Shown here piece after piece: positions 1 through 10,817 of a stretch of 64,000 bases of DNA. The stretch is from Maribacter polysiphoniae (lineage in GTDB: Bacteria > Bacteroidota > Bacteroidia > Flavobacteriales > Flavobacteriaceae), in the NCBI RefSeq assembly GCF_003148665.1, contig NZ_QGGQ01000002.1, positions 248,001 through 312,000 of the forward strand, read 5' to 3'. A program made the translations under genes and the position numbers. The stretch's first letter is position 1. Each line of letters begins with the position of its first letter. The notes under the pieces are model-generated. The model made no database searches. It saw nothing but the letters and a program-made list of their open reading frames with translations, and was not told the DNA's origin.

Positions 1-1
1 G

Positions 2-3000
2 TTAACACTTGTCAAAGGCTCCACTACAACCGGAACCTGGAATGGTAGTGTTTGGAACATAGGCACCCTTGAACCTGGTGAACCGGCGTTTTTGGAATTG
101 GAAGTAGTAGGGGATGAAATTGATATCGAACCCCTAATCAATGTCACCAATACCGTTTCACATACACAGGACCAAGTAGATGAAAACATTACTGAGGATA
201 TTCTTTCCGCCAGTATTATCGTACACAATGATTTTGATCATGATGGTGTGGTGGATATAGTCGATGTAGATGATGACAATGACGGTATTTATGACAGTGA
301 TGAATGCGAAGGGGCATTTTGTTTTGAATCGATTATCAACGAAAGTTTTGAAGACCCAGACGTTTCAAATTTTTCGATTCTCAATGAAAGTAGTGTCCCC
401 GGATGGTATACAACTGCAACCGATAAGAAAATTGAAATATGGGAATCAGGTTTCTTAGGGGTAAATTCATATGATGGTAACCAACATGTGGAACTGAATG
501 CCAATAATTATGGTGCGCTTTACCAAAACTTATGTTTGACACCAGGTACTGAAATGAGTTGGTCAGTAAGACATAGAGGAAGGGCCGGCACCGATAAAAT
601 GCAGTTGAGGATTGGAGGGGACCTTGCCAGTGCTACCGTACAAGAAACAATGACCACCGATAATACGGCTTGGGTATTATATTCCGGAACCTACACCGTA
701 CCCGTAGGCCAAACGAATACAGTTTTTGTTTTTGAGGCTATATCCACGGCCAATAGTAGTATTTCTATCGGTAACTTTATCGATGATGTCAAAATCAACA
801 TTCTTGTTCCCGAAAACTGTATAGATTCCGATGGGGACGGGTATCCAAACAACATTGACCTGGATAGTGATGATGATGGTTGTACCGATGCCGATGAATT
901 CTATAAGGACAACAGTGCCGATGGTGATGATGGTGGGGAATACGGAACAGGTATACCTGCAGTTGATTCCAATTCGGGTGCCGTAATCGATGCGTCATAC
1001 ACCTTGGTTTTAGCTCCGGAGATCGATTTAGGGAATACTACCGAAGATTTGGGCACAAACGATATTAACGGACAAGAGATTGGCCTTGGTGATACTTTTG
1101 ATTATGTCCTCCGTTTCCAAAATACAGGAAATGATAATGTTACAGGGTTTACCATAAGGGACGTATTGCCATCCAATGTAAGTGTAGACAATGTTGATCT
1201 ATCAGGTGCGTCCAACACGGTAACTTATAACCATGACCCTGTCAGCAATATCATTACTTTCCAAATACCAGATAACCTGGTCGAGGTAAATGACCCAAAA
1301 TATACGATCCGGATCACGGTAACCTTATCCTCAAACTGTTCTGAATTCGTAAATGCATGCTCGGATACCATTGAAAATTTTGCCTACTCCACCTATCAAG
1401 GAGTTACAAACACCAACACATATAGCGATGAACCAGGGTCAACCTTAACCCCAACCTGTAGTTCAACCACATCGGTGGCAACAAACAGCCTCTTAAACGA
1501 TCTAGAGAATTGTAATATAGCCAGAACGGTACAATTATGTGGTGATGACGTTATTTTAAGTGCAGGAACAGGATTTGCTTCCTATAAATGGGCATTGGAC
1601 ACCAATGGAAACAGTAAAATAGATGCAACTGAGACGGTAATAGACGATGGAGATCCCGATGGTGACCCTAGTACATTATTGATTACCGAAATTGGCAATT
1701 ACATCGTTGAAAAAAGTGGTGCGACAGGATGTGCCGATTTAGTGGAACTTATTACCGTAGAACGTTTTGGAACCACACAGACCAACCCCATTTTATCGTA
1801 TTTCAATCGGGTAAATTCAGATGCAAACCCAGACAATGACCTACAAGGGCAAATTGTAAATTGTTCAATCGACGGTAGCGAAATACCGCAAATATTTTTA
1901 TGTGGCGAAAACGATGATGCCACATTACAATTAGGAATAACGGATGCGGATAGTATTGTTTGGCAACAATTGGATGAAACAAGCTGTACGGATATAGGGG
2001 ATGATTGTGCCAATACCAATTCTGGATGCACTTGGAACAATATTATTGAGCAAGATAATTATACGGTAACCGATAGCGGTAAATACAGAGTGGTCATCAA
2101 CTATAAAAACGGTTGTTTCAGTCGTTTTTACTTCAATGTTTTTAAAAACACCTTGGACATAAAATACATTTCCTCTGATATTTTATGTAATACTTTAGGA
2201 AACATTAGAATTACAAACCCTGGAACGGATTACGGATTTCAGTTGGTAAACGCTACCACAAATTCTATTGTGACACCTTTTTCCGATAACAATGGACCTA
2301 ATTTTGACATTACCACCAGTGGCACCTATAAAGTGCAGATCACTACACTTGACCCAATAACGGGAGACCCCATAGACAACGCCTGTATTTTTGAGACTGA
2401 GGATATCGGTATCCAGGAAATGGATTATGAGGTGAACATTGAAACGACACCTGCAGACTGTAGTGGTTTTGGAACCATTTCAATTCAAGCCCTGAACGTA
2501 TTGCCGGATTACACTTATGAACTTCGCCTCGATGACGGCACCAATAGTGGTGCGGGAACATTTTTCCAAGAAAAGGTGGCCATCGAAGACAATACGTACA
2601 CTTTCAATAGTGTACCCGCTGGGGACTATATTGTGATTACCACTACAGAAGATGGTTGTACGGATTCCCAAAATATTACAGTAGACGAATATCCTACCCT
2701 TAATTTAACGGCTAGTGTAAGCGAAAACATTACCTGTAATTCAGGTATGATAACCTTAACACCTAGTGGGGGTAATCCTGATCCAAATTACGACATGGCC
2801 ATTTGGAGCATTGGCGGGGTTGGACTTTACGCAAGTCCGGAAGACGTACCAGCCTCCGAACTTCAAACTACCAACGACTTCGTATTTACCGATAGTAGTG
2901 ATGCCAATGACTATGTCTTTATCGTTTTTGATGACAATGGATGTAGTTCACTATCAAATAGTGTGACCTTACAGGATTTGGGTCCCGTTACCATCTCTGC

Positions 3001-6000
3001 GTCTCACACCGATATTGTTTGCGCCGATTCCGCTACCTCAACATTAACGATAATAGCAAGCGGAGGTACAGCTCCCTACGAATATAGTTTAGATGGTGGC
3101 ACGACCTACCAAACGACGAATACATTTACCAATTTGGGTGGCGGTTCCTACACGATTACCGTTAGGGATTCTAGTGGATCTGCAACATCAAGATGTATTG
3201 GAACGCAAGAGTATGAGATAGACCAACCTTTTAGATTGACAGCTTCCGCCGCAATTGTAGAAGATGCTTCCTGTGATCCTTCGGGAGCCTTGGTTAAAAT
3301 ATTAAATCCAAATGGCGGTCAAGCTCCATACACCTATAGTTTTGATGGCGGTTCCAATTATAACGGTACAAATGAACAACGACTGACAGCAGGTACTTAC
3401 AACCTATCCATAAAGGATAACCTAGGTTGTACTTATGACATGGACATCACCGTAGACGCCCCAATGGCCGATCCAAGTTTCACTAATGATATCGATTATA
3501 ACTGTGATGGATCGGGCACAATAACCATTACTCCGAGCAATACTACGGACTTTAGCTACACCTATAGTCTAAATAGCACGGACAACACCCCTGTGGATAA
3601 TAACATATTCAATAATGTAGCTCCTGGAACACATACGGTTACCGTAGGGTATTCCAGCGCTATTACACCTAGCCAAAGCACCCTTTTCTTGGAGGATTTT
3701 GGAACAGGAATAACCACTAAAATAGGGGAAATAGGCCCAGGATATTGTTACGAACCGCAAGATGGCACTGATACTCCTTGCAATTTAGGTCCTGCCGGTA
3801 TTTTGGTCAATGGCGAATACGCGGTCACGCATACGGTTACCAACCCTAATACATCATGGAGAACACCTAACGACCATACCGGCTTAACGGATGGTAGGTT
3901 CATGGCCATTGGGGTAAGTACCTCAGCAGGCAATAACAATGTTTTATGGTCCAGAACCGGATTGGAAGTACTGTCAAACCAAGATATTACAATTTCCTTT
4001 TATGCATATAACTTATTAAGAAACGGTGTTTCGGGCAATGACCCTGAAGTACTTGTAGAACTAGTGGATGCTTCCGGAACTTTAATCAGTAGCGCTGCCA
4101 CTTCGGCAATTCCTCAAAATAACGATGCCGATGATTGGCATCTACGGGAGGTCACCTTTAATCCCGGAGCAAATACGGTTGTTGGCGTTGTATTACGTAC
4201 CAACTTGGATAGCGACGATGGTAACTTCCTGGTTTTGGATGACATCCAAGCTTCCCAAATTCCAGAAGTCTGTGAAACATCCCAGGACCTTACCATTATC
4301 GTTGAAGACAACAAAGAGTTTACTGTCAGCATTTTAGGTAGTACCGACCCAACGTGTAATGGTGACACCGATGGTAGCATCAGGTTTGAAGTGAAGAATT
4401 TCGATACGGCCACAGGTTATGAATATTCAACGGATGGCGGAACTACTTGGACTACAGAAACTGCAGCCATCGTCACTACACCTTCAACATTGGCAGACGG
4501 CATATATGATATAATGGTTCGTAAGGTAAGTGACAATACCTGTACGGCAACTTCGGCCACATCGGTTACGTTGACCGCTCCGACGGCTATTGTTCCCGAT
4601 TTGCAACAAACAGCCGAATATACATGCTTCAATACAGGGGCCACTTTAGAGGCTTCCGCTACTGGGGGCACACCGGGATATGAATATCAATTGGAAGATA
4701 CTTCGGGCACCCCTGTGGTAACTTATCAAACCAATGCGGCCTTTAACAATATTACCGATGGTGACTACCTAATACGTGTAAAGGACGCCAACGGTTGTGA
4801 GGTACTTTCAACAGCAACGGTTACCGTTTCCACCCCGGAAACAATAGATTTCGACCCAACATTCACAACTTGTTATGATGGAGGAAACAATGCCACCATT
4901 ACGGTTGATGTGACTTCGGGCAATGGTGACTACACCTTTAGAATCAATAATGGTGGATGGGTTACTCCTGCATCAGCCACTCCAACGACATATACATTTA
5001 CAGGTTTGACCAACGGGACATATACGATTGATGTAGATGACACTTTTGGTTGTGGACCAGTACAAAAAACAATCGTCATACAACCTAATTTAAATGCTAC
5101 CGTGGATGTCATGGATGTTAGTTCTTGTGGAGATGGCAACATTACGGTTACAGCCAGTGGTGGTGACGGAAACTTGGCGTATGCCTTTGTTCCGACAACA
5201 ACCCCTGTAACAGCAGTAGATTTTAGTGCTACAAGCACATTTGCAGTTGCAGCGGCAGATACTGGCGCGTATGATGTTTATGTATGGGACAACGGTGCAG
5301 CGGATCCACATTGTGAATTTATGGAAACGGTCACTGTAAACCCTGCAACCCCATTAACTTTCACAGCAACGCCAACAGACCCAGAATGTCATGACGGATT
5401 GGGAAGTATTGCTGTAGAAGTTACTTCTGGTATTGCGCCTTACACTTATGAAATCATAGATTTAGATAATGGTGGCGCTTCCAATGAAACCATACCCAAT
5501 GTAATAAATAACATAAAGTCGTTTTATAATTTAACTCCGGGTGATTATACGATAAACATTTCCGATGCTAGCGGTTGTATAGTTACGACGACACCCAACA
5601 TAACCATTAATAACCCTATAGAATTAACATCTGAATATAGAGGTGTTTTACCTTCTTCTTGTTCCAGTGTGGACCCTAATGATTATGGCTTCGAGTTTTT
5701 TAACTATCCAACTACATTGGGTATGATAGAATTTAGTGCCGATGGTGGAAACACATGGGTTGCGGACAATTCTGTCCCAGGTACATCGGATAGAATAACC
5801 GGTTATTTATCAGGAGAAAACGTTGACCCGTCAATGAGGACAGTAGATGGTTCCGGAAATACTATTTGCCAAACGGATTTCCCAAGGTTCACAATCCCTT
5901 ATCCTTTGGATGATTTGGATATTAAACTAACTGCAATCGTGGTTAATTGTAATGAACTGCGAGTTAAAGTCCAAGGCACTGAAGGTACTCCCGGTTACGA

Positions 6001-9000
6001 GTATGCGTACTCTGATAATCCAGCTAATTTTGACCCTGCTACTGCAATTTGGATTGCCGGTGGCACTGAAGACGATTCATCAGGCACTACGGTCACCGTT
6101 CCTGCAGGGTACGGTAATCATACTTGGTCAAGTTTAATTCCGGGTAGAACATATATGTTTTACGTTAAAGATTTTAATGGTTGCGTACGACAAAGTAATA
6201 GAAACGTCAATGATATTATAGACCCCCTTCCATTGGATATTGATTTTACTTCTAGACCTACATGTAATGGAGCATCTAACGGCAATATAACCTATACAAT
6301 TACAGATAACGAAGCTCCTTATGGCACTGAGTTTAGATGGGAATTGTATGATATGTCCACTGGAACCGCGACGCTAGTAACTGATAGTGGAGGAAATGTA
6401 TCTTTTACATCACCTCAAGAAGTAAAATTTGACACATTGGATGAAGGGGAATACTTTATTAAGATTACAGAAATAGATGGAGGTTTAGATGCTTGTATCT
6501 CTGCTTCGGAAAACTTATTGATAGAAGAACTAAATGTTATATCGGCTGATTTAAATAAATTGCAAGATATTTCTTGTGAAAACCCTGGTCTTATCAAAGT
6601 TGATAATATCCAAGGTGGAGGAGGAACTTACACTTTCACCGTTACAGATGATTTAGGAAACCCTGTTGCAACAGGTACAACGGACAATCCTTTAGAAATA
6701 CCGGCAGGTTCGGCTGCTGGGGACTACTCAGTAAGTATTAGTGACCAATATGGTTGTTCATATCCTTTAGGAGACATAACAATGGCATTATCCGCCAATC
6801 CAACTATCAATAGTATTGAGGTTGATAATTGTAGCACATCGCCAACAATAACCATTAATACAACATTAGGTGATTCTTCAAGCTTATTATACTCTATTGA
6901 TGGAGGAACTACATATATAGACAACGGAGGTATTTTTACCAATGTAGCTGTTAACACATATACCATTTTTGTAAAAGATGGCAATGGCTGTACGGACTCC
7001 GGCACCATTGAAGTATACCCAACACTGCAAGCTACGGCAACTTTAGAAGAAAATCTAGGATGCACCAATGATGCGGAAATTTTAATCAGTGCTTCAGAAG
7101 GTTCTGGTAGTTATGAGTACAAAATCGAAGACTCAGGAAGTACGGAAGTTGTTCCAAGAACAGCATTTACCACACCTGTTACCGCTATGGTAACAGTAGC
7201 TGACACATATACCATTACTGTTTACGATACGAATACCGCAACACCGCAATGTGAGCGCGTATTGACGGTAAATGTGCCAATTGCGATTCAACCTGACTTT
7301 ACCGCTACCCCAACAGATGTAACATGTAATGGTTCTTCCGATGGTATCATAAAAATTGCGGAGGTAAATAATGGAAACAATCCGTTAAATTATACGATAA
7401 CACCCAACAACGCTACGTATGACCCCGTAACCAATTCGTTCTCTGGTTTACCTGGTGACAGTTACCTAGTAACCGGTACAGGGCCAAATGGTTGTACAAC
7501 AATCCAAACTATTGTCGTAGGAGAGCCTAATGTTATTACTTTCGATACGCCAGACGTAAATCAATTTGGTTGTTCCACAGACAATACGACGGACAACGCT
7601 ACTATTGTTTTAGACGAAACAAGTATAGTAGGTGGTAGTTTAACGTATTCCCGTTACGAGTTTGAGGATGTGGCAACAGGTACTATATTGCAAAGTGGAT
7701 CAACTGCATCATATATGTATACGGATTATGCCGGTGGTGATGTGATTGTCCGTGTTTTTGATGATAAAGGATGTAGTGCAGCACAAACAGTTACTGTAAA
7801 TGCTTATGACCCCTTCATTTCGGCTTCAGCAGATGTAATTACCCAAATCAGTTGCGCCACTACGAATACTGGTGAAGCAATTAGGGTGGATGTTACGACT
7901 AACAGTACCACATACACTGCAAATCCCGGACATTTTGAATATAGGTTATTACCTTCAGGAACGGCACAGGCCTCCAATATTTTTCCAGATTTACAAGTCG
8001 GGACCCATACGATAGAAATAACCAATACAACGACGGGATGTTCAATCACAACGGATCATGTTGTTGAAGAACCCAATACGTTCGACATAACCGTTGATGT
8101 ATTGTCCAATGTTGTTTGCTTTGGTGATGACGGCAGTATCCAAATAACCTTCGCGGATGACACCTATGCCGGGGATTTTGCGTGGGAAGTCCTAAATACT
8201 GATGGTACTTCAACAAGTAGAACCGATGACGAAGGCGTATACGCTGGCACCGGAACATCTGCCGCTATACCCGTGGCCGCAGGTAATTACATCGTTAGAG
8301 CCGTACAAGTGGCATTCCCGGAATGTAGCCAGGAACGTACATTTACGATTACAACACCAGAAGCGGCAATAACGTTGGATACCATAGAAACCTCCAATGT
8401 AGGATGCTCCAATAGTGAAGGCACGGCCAAAATCACCCCTCTTGGAGGCAAAGCTTTATATGACATCGTTTTAACCAATACCAACACCAGTTCCGTTTAC
8501 AATGGCCTTCAAGTGAACGCTAATCTTTTCAAAGGGTTGGAAGCCGGTCATTATGATGTTCAGGTCACGGATGCGCTTGGATGTTCCCAGATCTTTACGG
8601 ATGCCTTTGAGCTCGTAGAACCGGATGCCCTAACAGGTACGATTACAAATACCGAATTAGTGTGTACCGGCGACACAGACGCTTCGGTTTCTTTTATAAT
8701 CGACCCAACAAGAAATGTAAGTCCGAATTATAGCTACAGCCTTAATACCTATGACGATGCGGCAGGCACGACACTCTTGCGTAACGCTGCAGCCCAGACA
8801 AGCCCTGATTTCCATAATCTTAGTGCCGGCTTCTACAGTATTAGTGTTACGGATGATATTGGTTGTGCACACGAAACCGCAATTGTTGAAATTGTAGAGC
8901 CAACAGATGTCGATGCCCTATTAATTACGGAAACTCCCAATAGTTGCCTTACAGGAGCAGACCTTTTACTTGTTGCTTCCGGTGGAACGGCCCCTTATAC

Positions 9001-10627
9001 CTGGAGTGAGGATGGTATTACTTACAACAGCATGAACGAGACCAATGGTACAGATACCAACCTGTTCCAAAATATGGCTGTTGGCAATTATAGTTATTAT
9101 GTTAAAGATGACTTCAATTGTGTATCCGTTATTTCCAACGAAATAACCGTAAACGCTATTGAAGATTTGACCATGACCTTGGATACCTCAGCAGCGACCG
9201 TAAATTGTTCCGGTGATAGTTCCGCTTTGATCATAGCGGATGCGGATGGTGGACTTGGTAGTTATCAATATGCTTTATTTGGGGATGCTACATTGACTAC
9301 GGAAATAAGGGCGAACCAAAATGATGGAACCTTTGCCGACCTGCCAAGTGGAACGTATTATGTAAGGGTTCAAAGTAGGGATTGTGAAATCGTGTCTGAA
9401 GCAATTGTAATTGAAGAGCCTATACCGCTTACCTTGGATTATGAAATAACGGATGTTACCTGTAATGGGGAAGATAATGGTAGTATTGTTATAAACTTAA
9501 GCGGAGGTACAGGGGATTACTTATATGCAATTTCCCCAAATCTCAATCAATTTGTAGATGAGAATACTTTTGATGAATTAAGCCCGGGTGATTATACGGT
9601 AATTGCCCAAGACGGTTTGGGTTGTTATGAAGTAATTGAATTTACGATAACAGAACCAACGATTCTAGAGATGGATTACACCGTTCAGAACGAAATATGT
9701 TTTGAGAGCAGCGATGGTTCAATCACTTTGGACATAACCGGGGGCACCGCACCGTACTTTACAAGTTTGAATTCTAACGAATCCGGTGATTTTGTCCAAG
9801 ATAAACTTTTATATGAAAACCTTTCGGCAGGTTACTATACCGTATACATAAAAGATGCCAATGGTTGTACAACCAATGATTTAATCAACGTTGAAGTAGG
9901 TGCCAACCTCAATGCCACAACTGAGGTCATCTATGAATGTACCGGTGACACCCCTAACAATAGCCTTAGTATTGCCTTAGAGGATGAAAGTGTTAGTGGT
10001 GATGTACTTTATGCATTGGATTCCACTGATCCCGCAGACTTTGTACTAGAACCCAACTTCACTGATATGACTGCTGGGGACCACTACCTAACAATAGCAC
10101 ATGCCAATGGCTGTCTACGCACTTTTGATTTTGAAGTAATCGGCTACACAGCCTTGACACTCGTTACAACCCAGGAAGGCATTAATGAAATAACGGCCTA
10201 TGCTTCTGGCGGAAAAGAGGATTACACCTACTATTTTGATGGCGTGGAAAATGGTGATGACAATACTTTTATGATCAATAGAACGGATACTTATGAAGTA
10301 CGTGTCGTTGATGAAAATGGTTGTGAAGCAATTTCAGAAATTTACATCGAATTCATTGATATTGAGATTCCAAATTTCTTTACTCCGGATGGTGATGGCA
10401 CTAGGGATATGTGGACCCCTATCAACATAGAAATTTATCCTGACATCTTCATAAAGATATATGACCGATACGGTCGTATCATCTACCGGTTCAAAGACAA
10501 TCAAGATGGATGGGACGGTCTTTATAACAACACCGAATTACCCTCAGGTGATTATTGGTACATAATAAAACTAAATGGTGAAGCGGATGAAAGGGAATTT
10601 GTTGGCCACTTTACATTATACCGATAG
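2..10627 (+). CDS. Giant T9SS-exported SprB-repeat surface protein (5' end outside window)
   Basis: The frame is open from the first bases of the window, 30 codons before the first possible start (TTG at 92), so the gene is truncated by the window edge; 3541 residues are visible. In order: the end of a DUF11 domain (to about 200), a thrombospondin-type-3 calcium-binding Asp-rich stretch (230-316), a jelly-roll/carbohydrate-binding-like domain (317-810), a second Asp-rich stretch (826-940), another DUF11-like domain (about 1010-1500), then roughly 28 SprB-like repeats (2400-10300), each with a Cys-x-(G/D) start and often a GGTxPYxY core. A second jelly-roll-like insertion sits at about 3680-4290. 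The end (10365-10624) is a T9SS type B (CHU_C) sorting domain with FTPDGDG, YDRYG and GDYWY motifs. SprB-type proteins are secreted adhesins, some carried by the gliding machinery; the role of this one in gliding, adhesion or glycan binding is inference. Confidence 0.93.
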   Translation, partial: LTLVKGSTTTGTWNGSVWNIGTLEPGEPAFLELEVVGDEIDIEPLINVTNTVSHTQDQVDENITEDILSASIIVHNDFDHDGVVDIVDVDDDNDGIYDSDECEGAFCFESIINESFEDPDVSNFSILNESSVPGWYTTATDKKIEIWESGFLGVNSYDGNQHVELNANNYGALYQNLCLTPGTEMSWSVRHRGRAGTDKMQLRIGGDLASATVQETMTTDNTAWVLYSGTYTVPVGQTNTVFVFEAISTANSSISIGNFIDDVKINILVPENCIDSDGDGYPNNIDLDSDDDGCTDADEFYKDNSADGDDGGEYGTGIPAVDSNSGAVIDASYTLVLAPEIDLGNTTEDLGTNDINGQEIGLGDTFDYVLRFQNTGNDNVTGFTIRDVLPSNVSVDNVDLSGASNTVTYNHDPVSNIITFQIPDNLVEVNDPKYTIRITVTLSSNCSEFVNACSDTIENFAYSTYQGVTNTNTYSDEPGSTLTPTCSSTTSVATNSLLNDLENCNIARTVQLCGDDVILSAGTGFASYKWALDTNGNSKIDATETVIDDGDPDGDPSTLLITEIGNYIVEKSGATGCADLVELITVERFGTTQTNPILSYFNRVNSDANPDNDLQGQIVNCSIDGSEIPQIFLCGENDDATLQLGITDADSIVWQQLDETSCTDIGDDCANTNSGCTWNNIIEQDNYTVTDSGKYRVVINYKNGCFSRFYFNVFKNTLDIKYISSDILCNTLGNIRITNPGTDYGFQLVNATTNSIVTPFSDNNGPNFDITTSGTYKVQITTLDPITGDPIDNACIFETEDIGIQEMDYEVNIETTPADCSGFGTISIQALNVLPDYTYELRLDDGTNSGAGTFFQEKVAIEDNTYTFNSVPAGDYIVITTTEDGCTDSQNITVDEYPTLNLTASVSENITCNSGMITLTPSGGNPDPNYDMAIWSIGGVGLYASPEDVPASELQTTNDFVFTDSSDANDYVFIVFDDNGCSSLSNSVTLQDLGPVTISASHTDIVCADSATSTLTIIASGGTAPYEYSLDGGTTYQTTNTFTNLGGGSYTITVRDSSGSATSRCIGTQEYEIDQPFRLTASAAIVEDASCDPSGALVKILNPNGGQAPYTYSFDGGSNYNGTNEQRLTAGTYNLSIKDNLGCTYDMDITVDAPMADPSFTNDIDYNCDGSGTITITPSNTTDFSYTYSLNSTDNTPVDNNIFNNVAPGTHTVTVGYSSAITPSQSTLFLEDFGTGITTKIGEIGPGYCYEPQDGTDTPCNLGPAGILVNGEYAVTHTVTNPNTSWRTPNDHTGLTDGRFMAIGVSTSAGNNNVLWSRTGLEVLSNQDITISFYAYNLLRNGVSGNDPEVLVELVDASGTLISSAATSAIPQNNDADDWHLREVTFNPGANTVVGVVLRTNLDSDDGNFLVLDDIQASQIPEVCETSQDLTIIVEDNKEFTVSILGSTDPTCNGDTDGSIRFEVKNFDTATGYEYSTDGGTTWTTETAAIVTTPSTLADGIYDIMVRKVSDNTCTATSATSVTLTAPTAIVPDLQQTAEYTCFNTGATLEASATGGTPGYEYQLEDTSGTPVVTYQTNAAFNNITDGDYLIRVKDANGCEVLSTATVTVSTPETIDFDPTFTTCYDGGNNATITVDVTSGNGDYTFRINNGGWVTPASATPTTYTFTGLTNGTYTIDVDDTFGCGPVQKTIVIQPNLNATVDVMDVSSCGDGNITVTASGGDGNLAYAFVPTTTPVTAVDFSATSTFAVAAADTGAYDVYVWDNGAADPHCEFMETVTVNPATPLTFTATPTDPECHDGLGSIAVEVTSGIAPYTYEIIDLDNGGASNETIPNVINNIKSFYNLTPGDYTINISDASGCIVTTTPNITINNPIELTSEYRGVLPSSCSSVDPNDYGFEFFNYPTTLGMIEFSADGGNTWVADNSVPGTSDRITGYLSGENVDPSMRTVDGSGNTICQTDFPRFTIPYPLDDLDIKLTAIVVNCNELRVKVQGTEGTPGYEYAYSDNPANFDPATAIWIAGGTEDDSSGTTVTVPAGYGNHTWSSLIPGRTYMFYVKDFNGCVRQSNRNVNDIIDPLPLDIDFTSRPTCNGASNGNITYTITDNEAPYGTEFRWELYDMSTGTATLVTDSGGNVSFTSPQEVKFDTLDEGEYFIKITEIDGGLDACISASENLLIEELNVISADLNKLQDISCENPGLIKVDNIQGGGGTYTFTVTDDLGNPVATGTTDNPLEIPAGSAAGDYSVSISDQYGCSYPLGDITMALSANPTINSIEVDNCSTSPTITINTTLGDSSSLLYSIDGGTTYIDNGGIFTNVAVNTYTIFVKDGNGCTDSGTIEVYPTLQATATLEENLGCTNDAEILISASEGSGSYEYKIEDSGSTEVVPRTAFTTPVTAMVTVADTYTITVYDTNTATPQCERVLTVNVPIAIQPDFTATPTDVTCNGSSDGIIKIAEVNNGNNPLNYTITPNNATYDPVTNSFSGLPGDSYLVTGTGPNGCTTIQTIVVGEPNVITFDTPDVNQFGCSTDNTTDNATIVLDETSIVGGSLTYSRYEFEDVATGTILQSGSTASYMYTDYAGGDVIVRVFDDKGCSAAQTVTVNAYDPFISASADVITQISCATTNTGEAIRVDVTTNSTTYTANPGHFEYRLLPSGTAQASNIFPDLQVGTHTIEITNTTTGCSITTDHVVEEPNTFDITVDVLSNVVCFGDDGSIQITFADDTYAGDFAWEVLNTDGTSTSRTDDEGVYAGTGTSAAIPVAAGNYIVRAVQVAFPECSQERTFTITTPEAAITLDTIETSNVGCSNSEGTAKITPLGGKALYDIVLTNTNTSSVYNGLQVNANLFKGLEAGHYDVQVTDALGCSQIFTDAFELVEPDALTGTITNTELVCTGDTDASVSFIIDPTRNVSPNYSYSLNTYDDAAGTTLLRNAAAQTSPDFHNLSAGFYSISVTDDIGCAHETAIVEIVEPTDVDALLITETPNSCLTGADLLLVASGGTAPYTWSEDGITYNSMNETNGTDTNLFQNMAVGNYSYYVKDDFNCVSVISNEITVNAIEDLTMTLDTSAATVNCSGDSSALIIADADGGLGSYQYALFGDATLTTEIRANQNDGTFADLPSGTYYVRVQSRDCEIVSEAIVIEEPIPLTLDYEITDVTCNGEDNGSIVINLSGGTGDYLYAISPNLNQFVDENTFDELSPGDYTVIAQDGLGCYEVIEFTITEPTILEMDYTVQNEICFESSDGSITLDITGGTAPYFTSLNSNESGDFVQDKLLYENLSAGYYTVYIKDANGCTTNDLINVEVGANLNATTEVIYECTGDTPNNSLSIALEDESVSGDVLYALDSTDPADFVLEPNFTDMTAGDHYLTIAHANGCLRTFDFEVIGYTALTLVTTQEGINEITAYASGGKEDYTYYFDGVENGDDNTFMINRTDTYEVRVVDENGCEAISEIYIEFIDIEIPNFFTPDGDGTRDMWTPINIEIYPDIFIKIYDRYGRIIYRFKDNQDGWDGLYNNTELPSGDYWYIIKLNGEADEREFVGHFTLYR

Positions 10628-10646
10628 CGTAGATAACAAATAAGAT

Positions 10647-10678
10647 CCTAAGGCAGCAATAAGAAATGCTGCCTTAGG
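10647..10678 (+). terminator. Rho-independent-type hairpin after the giant surface gene
   Basis: A perfect 12-bp stem (CCTAAGGCAGCA with TGCTGCCTTAGG) around an 8-nt loop lies 19 bases after the stop codon, followed by a short T-rich stretch. It separates the giant gene from the next surface protein gene. Confidence 0.8.
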
Positions 10679-10817
10679 CATTTATTGTAAACACCATAAA
10701 TGGCACTTTGGCAACGGCCGTATCGTATTTCACAACTTAATATTGCCTTCGGCAAAAAAGCTTCGTTAATTCGTACTCCATTTAACCCTAAAAATTAATG
10801 TTTTAAAGCACATAAAA

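Noticed and set aside
2400-10300. Regular repeats that might suggest a CRISPR or satellite array
   Set aside because: The repeats are protein-level SprB units of about 80-100 codons with diverged DNA and no short identical direct repeats.
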